NCBI RefSeq assembly: GCF_034372165.1
Contig: NZ_CP139698.1
Span: 1,674,001-1,738,000, forward strand
DNA: 64,000 nucleotides
Origin: Christiangramia sp. OXR-203
Lineage (GTDB): Bacteria; Bacteroidota; Bacteroidia; Flavobacteriales; Flavobacteriaceae
Direction: 5' to 3'
In this document: one piece after another, positions 1 through 7,980 of the stretch
Position numbering within the stretch: position 1 is the stretch's first letter
Layout of the letters: every line of letters starts with the position of its first letter
Program-made: the position numbers and the translations under genes
Notes under the pieces: model-generated
Database searches by the model: none
Seen by the model: the letters and a program-made list of their open reading frames with translations, nothing else
What the model was told of the DNA's origin: nothing

Positions 1-1
1 G

Positions 2-520
2 GATCAGGATAAAGAAAGAGCGGATAAAGCATTAGCCATATTTAGTGAAATTTATAGGCAGGAACGAGCGATCAAAGAAGAAGCAGCTGGTGATGCGGAT
101 ATGCGAAAAGAACTAAGATTACAAAAGGTGTTGCCACTATTGCAACAGATCAAAACCTGGGTCCAGGAAGAACAGTTTAAGGTGTTGCCAAAAAGTGCTA
201 TCGGAAAAGCCATGACCTACTTTTTAAATCAATACCCCAAGTTCGAGGTGATCTTTGAGGATGGCAGGATCGAACTGGACAACAACCTTATTGAGAATGC
301 CATTCGTCCGCTGGCCCTTGGCCGAAAAAATTTCCTGTTCGCAGGTTCCCACAGGGCTGCACAAGATGCGGCCATGTTATATTCTTTCTTTGGTAGTTGT
401 AAAATGCAAGGTATTAATCCCCAAGAGTGGTTAGAGGATACCTTACGAAGGATACCCGATCATAACATCCAAAAGCTGGAAGAGTTATTGCCGGGGTACC
501 ACCGTACAGACAAACCATAA
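2..520 (+). CDS. IS66-family transposase, C-terminal part (5' end outside window)
   Basis: The frame is open from the first bases of the window, so this is the 3' part of a longer gene. The protein shows the IS66 (DDE_Tnp_IS66) C-terminal signature: ELDNNLIENAIRPLALGRKNF at about residues 85-105 of the visible part, holding the last catalytic Glu (NLIEN), then a small C-terminal domain with the GINPQEWLEDTL stretch. It would cut and join the ends of the element. The DUF6398 gene follows after 11 bp. Family assignment is firm; completeness upstream is unknown. Confidence 0.9.
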   Translation, partial: DQDKERADKALAIFSEIYRQERAIKEEAAGDADMRKELRLQKVLPLLQQIKTWVQEEQFKVLPKSAIGKAMTYFLNQYPKFEVIFEDGRIELDNNLIENAIRPLALGRKNFLFAGSHRAAQDAAMLYSFFGSCKMQGINPQEWLEDTLRRIPDHNIQKLEELLPGYHRTDKP

Positions 521-531
521 AAAACAAAACA

Positions 532-1029
532 ATGACCAAAGAGCAGATTAAAGAAAGACAAAAACACCTTCTAGAGCTTACCGGGACCTTTTGCGCCCAG
601 AAACTTGATGGGGAATATTTTGAGCTCTGCGAAAAGCTCATCAAAAAAATGGGCAGGAAAAGGGAAGTCCCTTTTAAAAGGGGAAAACTCGAAATATGGG
701 CTGCTGCAGTAATATATGCCATAGGCTCTATCAACTTCCTGTTCGATAAATCTTTTGAACCCTATATCCCTTCCAAGGAGATCCACGATTATTTTGGCAC
801 CAAGCCTACAACAGTATCCAATAAAGCCAGGATCATTAAAGAAATGTTTGATATGTGGCATTTTAGCCCGGAGTTCTCTACTTCCAAAATGGAAGAAGAC
901 AACCCTTTTAACAATATGGTTATGGTTGATGATTTTATCGTTCCTGTTGACTCCCTTCCTGAAAATATGCAACAAATGGTACACCAGGCAAGGGCTGAAG
1001 GTAAAGACATTACTTTTACTACAAAATAA
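532..1029 (+). CDS. DUF6398-like protein, IS66 passenger
   Basis: A 165-residue soluble protein with no signal peptide. The first 120 residues are helical with a Cys-rich start (FCAQKLDGEYFELCEKLI) and a helix-turn-helix-like stretch near residues 75-105 (IHDYFGTKPTTVSNKARIIK). This resembles the DUF6398 family, often found beside IS66 transposases in Bacteroidetes. It starts 11 bp after the transposase stop, so both are probably one transcript. The helix-turn-helix suggests DNA binding, perhaps in controlling transposition; this is inference, and the biochemical role is unknown to me. Confidence 0.7.
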   Translation: MTKEQIKERQKHLLELTGTFCAQKLDGEYFELCEKLIKKMGRKREVPFKRGKLEIWAAAVIYAIGSINFLFDKSFEPYIPSKEIHDYFGTKPTTVSNKARIIKEMFDMWHFSPEFSTSKMEEDNPFNNMVMVDDFIVPVDSLPENMQQMVHQARAEGKDITFTTK

Positions 1030-1111
1030 TAAGATGATTAATCTAGCCCAGCAAATGAGCTGAACCCAGATATAAGGCGTAGTTGCTCGGACGGATACAA
1101 GAATAATTAGG

Positions 1112-1315
1112 GGTAAGCATCGGTGTTGGACTGATATTTTGAAATTTACCATCCTTATAATTAGAGAGTTGTTCATATTTTTGCCTGTCATCTTTGGTTG
1201 GAGAAGCCCCAAATTTATCTTGTTGCATAAAAAGCCAAAGAGCAAGAATTAAAATGGAAGCTATTACAATAAATACAATCATCACTTTTTTTAATTTTCG
1301 AAAAAACTTGTTCAT
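1112..1315 (-). pseudogene. MBL-fold metallo-hydrolase, N-terminal fragment cut by IS66
   Basis: The first about 65 residues have an N-terminal membrane helix followed by FGASPTKDDRQKYEQLSNY and a KDGKFQNISPTPML stretch, the characteristic opening of RomA/NAPE-PLD-like metallo-beta-lactamase-fold hydrolases of Bacteroidetes. After SPTPMLT the frame runs into the IS66 end and stops at 1043, so the metal-binding HxHxDH core is absent. It was the last gene of the leftward 7056-to-1315 operon. A truncated membrane peptide may still be made, but no hydrolase activity is expected. Confidence 0.7.
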
Positions 1316-1369
1316 CTTTTTTAGATAGAAAAATTTGATTCATTTAAATTCTTGAAAAAGCCAACACAT

Positions 1370-1825
1370 CTAATCTTTTCCAGAAAGCTTATCACTATTT
1401 TCTTTTATTAATTTGCTAAAAACACAACGGGCAACTACTACGGGATTTTCTTGGTGGTCTTGAAAAAGTTGAATATCCACTTTAACGATGGTTTTCCCAT
1501 CTTTAATCACTTGAGCCTTAGCTTCTATATCGATGGAGGTTGCAGCGTGTAGATAGTCTATGCGCATATCAATGGTATTGAGTTTGTCTTTGGGAGATTG
1601 CAGCGTAGTAGCAGCTGCAGTGCCACCTGCTGTATCTGCAATAGCAGCTAAAAACCCTCCGTGCCAACGCTCTTGAATGAAATCTCCAATGAATTCGTTT
1701 TTAAAAGGAACGTGAAGATGTGCATAACCCGACTTCACTTCCAAAATTTTTATACCTAATAGTTGATTAGCAGGCATCAATTCTTCAATGCCTTTTTTTA
1801 ATAACTCAATAAATTCTTTTTGCAT
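1370..1825 (-). CDS. PaaI-family hotdog thioesterase
   Basis: A 151-residue single hotdog-fold protein. The active-site segment WHGGFLAAIADTAGG (residues 54-68) contains the HGG and downstream Asp typical of the PaaI/YdiI acyl-CoA thioesterase group, followed by the RIDYLHAA strand. It would hydrolyse small or aromatic acyl-CoA thioesters in the cytoplasm. It lies 11 bp after the luciferase-domain gene, inside the leftward redox operon. Full family length; substrate unknown. Confidence 0.85.
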   Translation of the reverse strand: MQKEFIELLKKGIEELMPANQLLGIKILEVKSGYAHLHVPFKNEFIGDFIQERWHGGFLAAIADTAGGTAAATTLQSPKDKLNTIDMRIDYLHAATSIDIEAKAQVIKDGKTIVKVDIQLFQDHQENPVVVARCVFSKLIKENSDKLSGKD

Positions 1826-1836
1826 ATTTTATGGCT

Positions 1837-2448
1837 TTATTTGTCATTTAATTTGCCGGTTGCAAATAAATAAGACCGCAAGATAATTTTTTTAATGATT
1901 TCTTTTTCTTCTTCATTTCGAGGGGCATACACCATAATAAAATTATGAGTAAGATAGCCCATTTTGGCAACTGGGTGTAACTCACCCCAACCTCGGCTTA
2001 TGACATATTCAGCATCTTTTAATGTTAGACCTAAGTGCATACTGCCATCGGGCACTGGATGAAAGTGAGCAAACTCATTTCCAATCATAAAGGCGTGACA
2101 ATCATTGCACATTTTGTCGGAAGAGAGACACATAGCTTGGGCTCCGGGAACAGATATTTTGCTGAACTCTTTGTTGATTTCAGGAAGCGAGAATGCCCAA
2201 TCCATTAGTGAATCAACGAGTTTACGGTCTTCGGGCTGTTGATTCAGCTGCATATGTGGGTTGCTTGGTGTAGTTTTGGGTTTAATCCCATTTCGTAAGG
2301 GAAGTTCAAAGGTGTTTTCGTTTATCATATTTTTAGGGATTGATTTTTCATATTTTGTTAATTGTATTTTTCCTTGATTGAAACTGACGCTAAATGAAGT
2401 GAAAATCAAAACGATTAATAGTAAGTACCAATAACAGGATACTGTCAT
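1837..2448 (-). CDS. Luciferase-domain (DUF5519-type) protein
   Basis: A 203-residue protein with an N-terminal hydrophobic helix (about residues 5-22). The conserved domain spans residues 75-200, with HFHPVPDGSMHLGL (128-141) and GWGELHPVA (153-161), the signature of the family named for similarity to nematode luciferase-related proteins (DUF5519). Two nearby cysteines in KMCNDCHAF may bind metal or be redox active. Its ATG overlaps the stop of the dioxygenase gene, so translation is probably coupled. Function is not established for this family. Confidence 0.7.
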   Translation of the reverse strand: MTVSCYWYLLLIVLIFTSFSVSFNQGKIQLTKYEKSIPKNMINENTFELPLRNGIKPKTTPSNPHMQLNQQPEDRKLVDSLMDWAFSLPEINKEFSKISVPGAQAMCLSSDKMCNDCHAFMIGNEFAHFHPVPDGSMHLGLTLKDAEYVISRGWGELHPVAKMGYLTHNFIMVYAPRNEEEKEIIKKIILRSYLFATGKLNDK

Positions 2449-3344
2449 TATTGTTTGATGATAAAACTCCTTTCCCCAAAAGCGGGAAGGGAAGACTCTG
2501 ATTCAAAAAAGTAATGTATTTCATCTTTGGAATCCATCAACCCTAAACTATATAATACAGGCACAAAATGGTCGGGCGTAGGAGCTGCCAGTTTGCCTAA
2601 TTTATGACTGTTTTGATAATTAATAATGTTAGAGATATTTCTTTTATCTATTTGTTCCTTAACCCAGTTATCATATTCCATCTCCCAACCATAGGGCGAA
2701 CTATCATTGCTTTGCATTTTTTTCATAGCAAGTGGGAGATTGTGAATTAATGCACCGCTGCCAATGATGAGTACTCCTTTTTCACGAAGTGATTTTAATT
2801 GTTTTCCTAACTCGTAATGATATTCAGGTTTTGCATAATAGTCGATGCTTAATTGAAATACAGGCACGTCCGCTTCAGGAAACAAGTGCATAAGCATAGG
2901 CCAAGCTCCGTGGTCGAGACCCCAGTCGGTAGTTTCGCTAACCGATGGGATAATGCGTTTTACTTCTTTTGCAATTTCAGGGGAGCCTTTAGCTTTGTAA
3001 AATACATCATAATATTCTTTAGGAAACCCATAGTAATCGAAAATCTGTTGCTGTTCAGGCGATACGTTAACAAAAGTTCCTCGGGTACACCAGTGAGCCG
3101 AAACCACCAAAGCAGCTTTTACTTCATAATTTTTTTTCAATTCCTTTCCCAATTGAAATAAGGTATTCCAAAAGGTGCGTTCTTCTCTTGAAAGCGGAAT
3201 ATCCATAGGATTGCCGTGCGAAGTAAATAAAACAGGCATCTTTTTTCCTTGAACAGGAAGTTCATCCGTATATTTTCTAAAGCTGCTTAAGGTATTCACA
3301 ATTGTTAGTCCTAATGTTGCTAATATAAATTGTTTTCGATTCAT
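2448..3344 (-). CDS. LigB-type extradiol dioxygenase, DOPA-dioxygenase-like
   Basis: A 298-residue protein with an N-terminal export-like segment (residues 1-22) before the catalytic domain. Likely metal ligands and acid/base histidines are seen in FTSHGNPM (H43), SAHWCTRG (H84), WGLDHGAWPML (H145) and GSGALIHNLP (H201), the pattern of LigB-class YgiD 4,5-DOPA dioxygenases, which cleave catechol rings using a divalent metal. The preceding DoxX gene and the downstream luciferase-domain gene are tightly spaced, pointing to a shared role in handling aromatic or reactive electrophilic compounds. The exact substrate is unknown. Confidence 0.85.
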   Translation of the reverse strand: MNRKQFILATLGLTIVNTLSSFRKYTDELPVQGKKMPVLFTSHGNPMDIPLSREERTFWNTLFQLGKELKKNYEVKAALVVSAHWCTRGTFVNVSPEQQQIFDYYGFPKEYYDVFYKAKGSPEIAKEVKRIIPSVSETTDWGLDHGAWPMLMHLFPEADVPVFQLSIDYYAKPEYHYELGKQLKSLREKGVLIIGSGALIHNLPLAMKKMQSNDSSPYGWEMEYDNWVKEQIDKRNISNIINYQNSHKLGKLAAPTPDHFVPVLYSLGLMDSKDEIHYFFESESSLPAFGERSFIIKQ

Positions 3345-3363
3345 TATATTCTACTGTTCAAAA

Positions 3364-3747
3364 TTAGGAATTTGATGATGATAGATTTCCATTGAAAAGT
3401 TTATTAAACATTTCAGGGATTCTCACCCAAGCAGTTACCCAAATGAACAACAGAACGATGGATTGAAAAGCGTAAGGCTCGTCATTGGCCATATGTACCA
3501 ATATGGCACCTCCAAAATAAGCACTCAATAACAACACCCCTAAAACAGCGGTGCGAGGTATTAAAAACAACAATACACTTACCAATTCACCTAGAGCTAT
3601 AATGGTTATCATTGAGCCCAAGCCCCATTTACCGAAATTTTCAACCATTTCGGGGTTGCCTAATAGCTTTTGGCTGGCACTCATTACTAATAAAGCGGTA
3701 AGCAATCCTGCCATTACCCAACCTGTAATTTTTCTACTTTTGCTCAT
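3364..3747 (-). CDS. DoxX-family membrane protein
   Basis: A 127-residue protein with four predicted transmembrane helices (about residues 8-26, 45-63, 67-85, 95-113) and the DoxX-type pattern ASQKLLGNPEMVENFGKWGL after the first helix. DoxX-like proteins sit in the inner membrane and are often linked to oxidative or thiol stress, though their chemistry is mostly unknown. It lies 18 bp upstream of the dioxygenase and 18 bp downstream of the DUF6526 gene in the same operon. Confidence 0.8.
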   Translation of the reverse strand: MSKSRKITGWVMAGLLTALLVMSASQKLLGNPEMVENFGKWGLGSMITIIALGELVSVLLFLIPRTAVLGVLLLSAYFGGAILVHMANDEPYAFQSIVLLFIWVTAWVRIPEMFNKLFNGNLSSSNS

Positions 3748-3765
3748 AATTGATGTTTTTAAGGT

Positions 3766-4197
3766 TTAAACTCTATTTTCATCTGCCGTCCAGTTTTTTA
3801 TGCTTTCTTTTATGGCTTTTGGACTAAGGTTTTCTTTGGCTGCCCGCTCTATCAATGCTGCTAATTCTTTATCTGATGCAAATCTGGTGGCTACCATTTG
3901 TGCCATTGTTAATTTATCTTCTAATTCTTCTAATCTGTTGCCTGTCAAAATATAATAGCGTAATCGCAGTTCTGCTCTTATGGTTCTGTCTTGATTTTTT
4001 GTGGCATACAATCTAGCTATTAAAGAAGCGAGAAAAACACTTAAAGCTAAAATCAGAAAAAAGATTTTTTCAGTCAGACTGTGGTCAGAGAATAGCAATA
4101 CAATACTCAATATCACCCCAACGAGCGTGAGCGGTGATAGAATAAAATGATGAAGTGGATTGTAACGGACGTGATTTTTAAAATTTTGCATATTCAA
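3766..4197 (-). CDS. DUF6526-family membrane protein
   Basis: A 143-residue protein: a short N-terminal segment (NMQNFKNHVRYNPLHHFI), two transmembrane helices (about residues 18-36 and 42-62), then a cytoplasmic helical part with RTIRAELRLRYYILTGNRLE and LTMAQMVATRFASDKEL. These stretches match the Bacteroidetes DUF6526 family as I know it. No enzymatic motif is visible. It lies 28 bp after the OhrR-type regulator gene, inside the operon. Confidence 0.75.
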   Translation of the reverse strand: MNMQNFKNHVRYNPLHHFILSPLTLVGVILSIVLLFSDHSLTEKIFFLILALSVFLASLIARLYATKNQDRTIRAELRLRYYILTGNRLEELEDKLTMAQMVATRFASDKELAALIERAAKENLSPKAIKESIKNWTADENRV

Positions 4198-4225
4198 TTA
4201 TTTTTTGGTTATACTTTGTTTAAAA

Positions 4226-4681
4226 TTATTTACAATGATGCTCTTTAGTTAAGGCAATTAGCTTTTGCAAGGTATGTTTCATCTGGTCCATTTCTTCTTG
4301 ACTTATCCCTGAATGACTAATGGAGCAAGATAATTTTTCAGGTATGTAACTCGCCTTCTTTTTTAAATTTATTCCTTTTTCTGTAAGGCTTATCTCCACT
4401 ACACGTTCGTCACTACTAGAGCGTTTCCTTGAAATAAAACCTTGACTTTCCAACCTTTTAAGCAAGGGAGTCAGGGTGTTGGACTCCAGCATTAGTTTAC
4501 TGCCAATATCATTTACCGTCAGGTTTTGGTATTGCCAGAGCACCAACATCGTTAAATATTGAGGGTAAGTAAGCCCCAACTCGTTGAGCAGGGGCGTATA
4601 AAGTTTGGTTACCACTCTAGATGCTGCGTATATCGGAAAACAATACTGATTTTCAATTTCTAATTCAGCAGAATTTTTCAT
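4226..4681 (-). CDS. ohrR: OhrR-like MarR-family peroxide/electrophile sensor
   Basis: A 151-residue winged helix-turn-helix protein. N-terminal ENQYCFPIYAASRVV places a Cys at residue 14, the reactive peroxidatic cysteine of OhrR proteins, and LTYPQYLTMLVLWQ is the family-typical helix after it. The recognition region is NTLTPLLKRLESQGFI and the wing is RSSSDERVVEISLT. OhrR repressors release DNA when this Cys is oxidised by organic peroxides or electrophiles. It sits in the middle of the operon, 2 bp after the glutathione peroxidase gene, so it probably controls its own operon through the palindrome near 7117-7132 (inference). Confidence 0.88.
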   Translation of the reverse strand: MKNSAELEIENQYCFPIYAASRVVTKLYTPLLNELGLTYPQYLTMLVLWQYQNLTVNDIGSKLMLESNTLTPLLKRLESQGFISRKRSSSDERVVEISLTEKGINLKKKASYIPEKLSCSISHSGISQEEMDQMKHTLQKLIALTKEHHCK

Positions 4682-4683
4682 TT

Positions 4684-5163
4684 TTAAAGAATTTTTCGCA
4701 GGTAACTTTCCATTTTCTCCGGCTTGGTGGTAGGAGCAAATCGTTTGACCGGCTTTCCGTTTTTGTCAATGACAAATTTGGTAAAATTCCATTTGATGTT
4801 GCTACCTAAAATGCCTCCAAGTTTGGATTTTAAATACTTAAAAACGGGGTGAGCATTTTCCCCATTGACTTCTACCTTGTCGAACATAGGAAAACTTACC
4901 CCGTAATTAATTTCGCAAAATTCACTAATCTCATTGGCTGTGCCTTGTTCCTGCTTTCCGAATTGGTTGCAAGGAAATCCCAAAATAACCAACCCCTTGT
5001 CTTTGTATATTTTATACAAATTTTCCAATCCCTCATATTGTGGGGTAAGTCCGCACTTGCTAGCAGTATTTACCACCACTATGGTTTTACCTTCAAACTC
5101 TTTCAAAGAAATGGTTTCTCCGTTAAGTTTTTTTGCCTCAAGTTCAAATAAGCTCGCTTCCAT
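4684..5163 (-). CDS. Glutathione-peroxidase-family thiol peroxidase
   Basis: A 159-residue thioredoxin-fold peroxidase. The catalytic tetrad is visible: C37 in NTASKCGLT, Q67 in GFPCNQFGKQE, and W125/N126 in WNFTKF. There is no selenocysteine codon. Bacterial members usually reduce hydroperoxides with thioredoxin rather than glutathione. It lies 5 bp after the hydrolase gene and just before ohrR, matching an organic-peroxide response. Confidence 0.93.
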   Translation of the reverse strand: MEASLFELEAKKLNGETISLKEFEGKTIVVVNTASKCGLTPQYEGLENLYKIYKDKGLVILGFPCNQFGKQEQGTANEISEFCEINYGVSFPMFDKVEVNGENAHPVFKYLKSKLGGILGSNIKWNFTKFVIDKNGKPVKRFAPTTKPEKMESYLRKIL

Positions 5164-5168
5164 TTTAA

Positions 5169-6005
5169 TTACTTTTTAGTTGGAAAATAAGTTTTGAAAA
5201 AGGCTTTCATATCCTTCCAAGAAGCTTTGTCGGCAGCTTCATTGTAGGAAATGGGAAGGTTGAATTTTTCCCCGGTAGCTGTAGATGCTTTATTGGTAAA
5301 AGCGTGTGTGGCATCAGCATAAGACTTAAACTGGTAGGTAATGTTGTTGTCTTTCATTTGTTGATGAAAATTATCCACATCAGCTTGCGGCACAAACGAA
5401 TCACTTTCACCGTGGCAAACCAATACTTTTGTGTTTTTCATTGCAGGACTTGCTTGAAAGCCGGTAAGTCCACCGTGAAAACTTACCACAGTTTCTAAAG
5501 GTACCCCTAAGCTGGCAGCAAAAAGCGAAACCGTTCCGCCAAAGCAATAACCTATGGCACTTACTTTTGAAGCGTCCACCTGTTGTAGTTGGGTTACGGC
5601 ATCATAAGCCGCCTGCATCCGACTTTTTATCAGATTAGGATCGCCATAAAACCTTCCTGCATTGGCCTCTGCATCGGCAGGGTTTTCTACGACCAATCCA
5701 TTACCGTACATATCTACCGCCAAAGCCACATAGCCTAACTCTGCCAACATTTTAGCACGATTTTTCACATATTCGTTCAATCCCCACCATTCGGGCACTA
5801 CTAAAATAGCAGCTTGTTTTCCCTTTTGCTTTGCAGGATAATAAACAACGCCATTGAGTGTAACCTGGCCATCTTTATAGGTAATTTCTTCAGTTTTAAC
5901 CTTGCTTTTTACATTTTCTTTGCTGTTTTGGGCAGTCAGAGTTTCTACACTAAAAAGGAGTGTAAAAAGCAATAAAATGTATGTTTTAAAATTTATCGTA
6001 TTCAT
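5169..6005 (-). CDS. Secreted dienelactone-hydrolase-family protein
   Basis: A 278-residue alpha/beta hydrolase with a signal peptide (residues 1-26, ending LTAQN). The nucleophile elbow IGYCFGGTV places Cys at 154, as in dienelactone hydrolases, and the catalytic His is in DATHAFTN near residue 236. An EWWGLNEY segment (72-79) forms part of the oxyanion/substrate pocket. The predicted location is periplasmic. It follows the aldo/keto reductase by 19 bp. The substrate is probably a lactone or ester, not determinable from sequence. Confidence 0.88.
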   Translation of the reverse strand: MNTINFKTYILLLFTLLFSVETLTAQNSKENVKSKVKTEEITYKDGQVTLNGVVYYPAKQKGKQAAILVVPEWWGLNEYVKNRAKMLAELGYVALAVDMYGNGLVVENPADAEANAGRFYGDPNLIKSRMQAAYDAVTQLQQVDASKVSAIGYCFGGTVSLFAASLGVPLETVVSFHGGLTGFQASPAMKNTKVLVCHGESDSFVPQADVDNFHQQMKDNNITYQFKSYADATHAFTNKASTATGEKFNLPISYNEAADKASWKDMKAFFKTYFPTKK

Positions 6006-6024
6006 TCTGTTTGGTTTTTAAATT

Positions 6025-7056
6025 TTATAAAAAGAAATCTCCATTGGCTCTATCCATAGCTGTAAACTGCAACATCCAATAAGGATAAATAGGGTTTAAT
6101 GCTGTTAGCTCATCCAGGATTTTAACATCTTCTGCATCCATTTCCCAGGTAGTAGTTTTGATGTTGTCTTCCAACTGGTGAGGCTTGGTAGCTCCAATAA
6201 GTACGGAAGTTACTCCGGGTTTTCTCAAAAGATAATTTAGGGCTGCTTGTGCTATAGAAGCCTTGTGTTTGTTGGCAATTTTTTCCAACTCATCAACAAT
6301 AGCATAGCCTTTTTCCGGATCGATTTGAATAAAATTCTGCTCTTCATTGGTTCTTCTTGCTCCTTCCGGCATTGGCTTGTCTTTTCTGTATTTACCGGTT
6401 AAAAATCCGCCTCCAAGTGGCGACCAAGGGGTAAAGGCTAGTTTTTGATCCAAGCAAAGCGGTATCAATTCATATTCTACATCTCTGGATATAAGTGAAT
6501 AAATGGCTTGCAATGAGACGGGTTTTTCCCAATGATTTTTTTCAGCGGTGTTGATAAACTTCATTAGCTGCCAAGCCGGGAAGTTACTTACCCCATAATA
6601 TCTAATTTTTCCTTGTGAAACGAGGTCATCAAGGGTTGAAATGGTTTCTTCAAAAGGGGTAATAGGATCATAACTATGAAGCACATAATGGTCGATATAG
6701 TCGGTACCCAATCGTTTTAAACTATTGTGGCAGCTCTCGATGATGTGTTTTCTGGACAAGCCCACATCATTAATTTCTTTACTCATTCTACCGCGCACTT
6801 TGGTAGCAATGATGACATCCTTTCTTTTGTCTTTTACTGCTTTTCCTAAAATCTCTTCCGATTGGCCGTGAGAATACACATCAGCAGAATCGAAGTAGTT
6901 GATGCCTGAGTCTATGGCTATGTCCACTAATCGCTTGCTATCTTCATAGCCTAGAGAACCTACCACACTCCAGTAGCCACTGCTACCAAAACTCATCGTT
7001 CCCATACAAAGTTCTGAAACTAAAATTCCTGAATTTCCTAATTGATTGTACTTCAT
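6025..7056 (-). CDS. Aldo/keto reductase, first gene of the OhrR operon
   Basis: A 343-residue (beta/alpha)8 NADPH-dependent oxidoreductase. The active-site Asp/Tyr are in INYFDSADVYSHGQSEE (about residues 51-67), Lys in IIATKVRG, and His in YVLHSYDP. The C-terminal nucleotide-binding segment includes VTSVLIGATKPHQLEDN. Likely role: reduction of toxic aldehydes or ketones formed under oxidative stress. It is the promoter-proximal gene of ten tightly spaced leftward genes. Start ATG at 7056 with a Bacteroidetes -7 element 39 bp upstream. Confidence 0.9.
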   Translation of the reverse strand: MKYNQLGNSGILVSELCMGTMSFGSSGYWSVVGSLGYEDSKRLVDIAIDSGINYFDSADVYSHGQSEEILGKAVKDKRKDVIIATKVRGRMSKEINDVGLSRKHIIESCHNSLKRLGTDYIDHYVLHSYDPITPFEETISTLDDLVSQGKIRYYGVSNFPAWQLMKFINTAEKNHWEKPVSLQAIYSLISRDVEYELIPLCLDQKLAFTPWSPLGGGFLTGKYRKDKPMPEGARRTNEEQNFIQIDPEKGYAIVDELEKIANKHKASIAQAALNYLLRKPGVTSVLIGATKPHQLEDNIKTTTWEMDAEDVKILDELTALNPIYPYWMLQFTAMDRANGDFFL

Positions 7057-7094
7057 AGTGATTTAATTTAAAGTGAATGATAAATATTTAAGTG

Positions 7095-7132
7095 CAAAAG
7101 TATATCTTTGAAGATTAAATCGTAAGCGATAT
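7095..7132 (-). promoter_or_regulatory. Promoter and candidate OhrR operator of the redox operon
   Basis: On the minus strand a perfect Bacteroidetes -7 element TACTTTTG lies at 7102-7095, giving a start site close to 7088 and a leader of about 30 nt. Just upstream (7117-7132) is AAATCG-TAAG-CGATAT, an imperfect palindrome of 6-bp arms around a 4-bp centre, the size expected for a MarR/OhrR dimer. Binding there would block the -33 region. The promoter match is seen; the operator role is inferred. Confidence 0.55.
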
Positions 7133-7179
7133 ATTTTGTTTTAACAAATTTTAGGATTTTGAAATTTTTTACACTGACC

Positions 7180-7311
7180 GCTAACGGTTTCGCTTATCGC
7201 AAGTGTGCGGAATTTAGCACACGGAGTTGTCAGTTTATTGTTTTGTTATTTGGAGTTCTAAATTATCGATTTTGTTCAAATACCGCATATTTGCGATGAA
7301 GCGGTGTTGGC
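7180..7311 (-). repeat. Hairpin repeat R1 (attC-like), closes the toxin-antitoxin cassette
   Basis: First of five 132-133-bp repeats (others at 9251, 9918, 11910, 12851). The arms GCTAACGGTTTCGCTTATCG / CGATGAAGCGGTGTTGGC at the two ends fold back on each other, and TTATCGCAA pairs with TTGCGAT. Internal conserved blocks are a G-rich TGCGG, GAGTTGTCAG, and TTCTAAATTAT. It lies 9 bp past the toxin stop codon (leftward reading), the position of attC in an integron cassette. It is the most diverged copy. Confidence 0.75.
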
Positions 7312-7320
7312 AATTGGCTG

Positions 7321-7638
7321 CTACTTTGTCTGCTCTATTTTTTCTGGATTTTGCCGAGTATCAAAAACATTTGCAATTTCGATACGGTTTTGTGTCTTAT
7401 TAATCCAATAAATGATTTTGTAGTTTTTAAAGACTAAGTATCGAAAATCATGCTCTCTTTCTTTAAGAAGAAATTCTTTCTGCCCAATTTCCGGTGTTTT
7501 TTCTAAACCAATTGTAGTATCAATAATTCCATTAACCAATTTCGCAGCTACCCTATTGCTGGCTTTATATTTATAGTAATGAAATATATCTTCTAATTTA
7601 TCCTCAGCTAGTTGAGTCCAATAAACGGTTAACTCCAT
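7321..7638 (-). CDS. RelE/ParE-family toxin
   Basis: A 105-residue protein of the RelE/ParE fold: starts VYWTQLAEDKLEDIFHYY, with the RYLVFKNYKIIYWINK strand pair (residues 66-82) and ANVFDTRQNPEKI at the C-terminus, all typical of ParE-type toxins. Such toxins poison gyrase (ParE) or cleave mRNA on ribosomes (RelE); sequence alone does not decide. Its start overlaps the antitoxin gene by 10 bp. It is the payload of the cassette closed by repeat R1. Confidence 0.88.
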   Translation of the reverse strand: MELTVYWTQLAEDKLEDIFHYYKYKASNRVAAKLVNGIIDTTIGLEKTPEIGQKEFLLKEREHDFRYLVFKNYKIIYWINKTQNRIEIANVFDTRQNPEKIEQTK

Positions 7639-7871
7639 TTTTGAACTTTTGCTTTTAAGTCACTTGCTTTAGTTAATCTTCCTTTTTTAGAGTCATCTAA
7701 TGCTTGATCAATTTCATCATTGAATTGCTGCATAGACATGGGTTTCATCTCTTTTTCAAGTAATTCAGCCTTTCTTTTATGCAACATCTTTTCTAAACCA
7801 TTTATAATTTCCTCATTTTGTAAACGAAGAAATTCTTGAACAAAAGATATTTTTTTAGCCTCTAAATCCAT
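7629..7871 (-). CDS. Antitoxin partner of the RelE/ParE toxin
   Basis: An 80-residue, highly charged helical protein (MDLEAKKISFVQEFLRLQN at the N-terminus; MSMQQFNDEIDQALDDSKKG in the middle). It precedes and overlaps the toxin gene, the standard order. I chose the start at 7871, at the MDLEAKK motif usual for this antitoxin group; an upstream in-frame ATG at 7889 is possible. The N-terminal part should bind DNA and the C-terminal part the toxin. An IS3 element inserted about 70 bp upstream may have altered its promoter. Confidence 0.8.
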   Translation of the reverse strand: MDLEAKKISFVQEFLRLQNEEIINGLEKMLHKRKAELLEKEMKPMSMQQFNDEIDQALDDSKKGRLTKASDLKAKVQKWS

Positions 7872-7980
7872 CTTTCTGCTTTTTATCAAAAATACGAATT
7901 CTAATTTATTACTTCTAGTTTAGTAGAATTTTTGTGCAGCTGTCTCGTCCTAGAATACGGCTACAGGTTAAACTTGATTT

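Larger units (their letters stand above)
1..1115 (+). mobile_element. Right part of an IS66-family insertion sequence (left end outside window)
   Basis: Seen: the C-terminal part of an IS66-type transposase followed by a DUF6398-type accessory gene, then non-coding DNA up to a point near 1,110-1,117 where the reading frame of a leftward metallo-hydrolase gene (start 1315) loses similarity to its family. That loss of frame marks the probable right end of the element. The left end and any 8-bp target duplication, the usual IS66 hallmark, lie outside the window, so the boundary is only approximate. Confidence 0.75.

Noticed and set aside
571-1245. Long antisense frame opposite the DUF6398 gene
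   Set aside because: It is a shadow of the IS66 accessory gene and shows no domain or start context.
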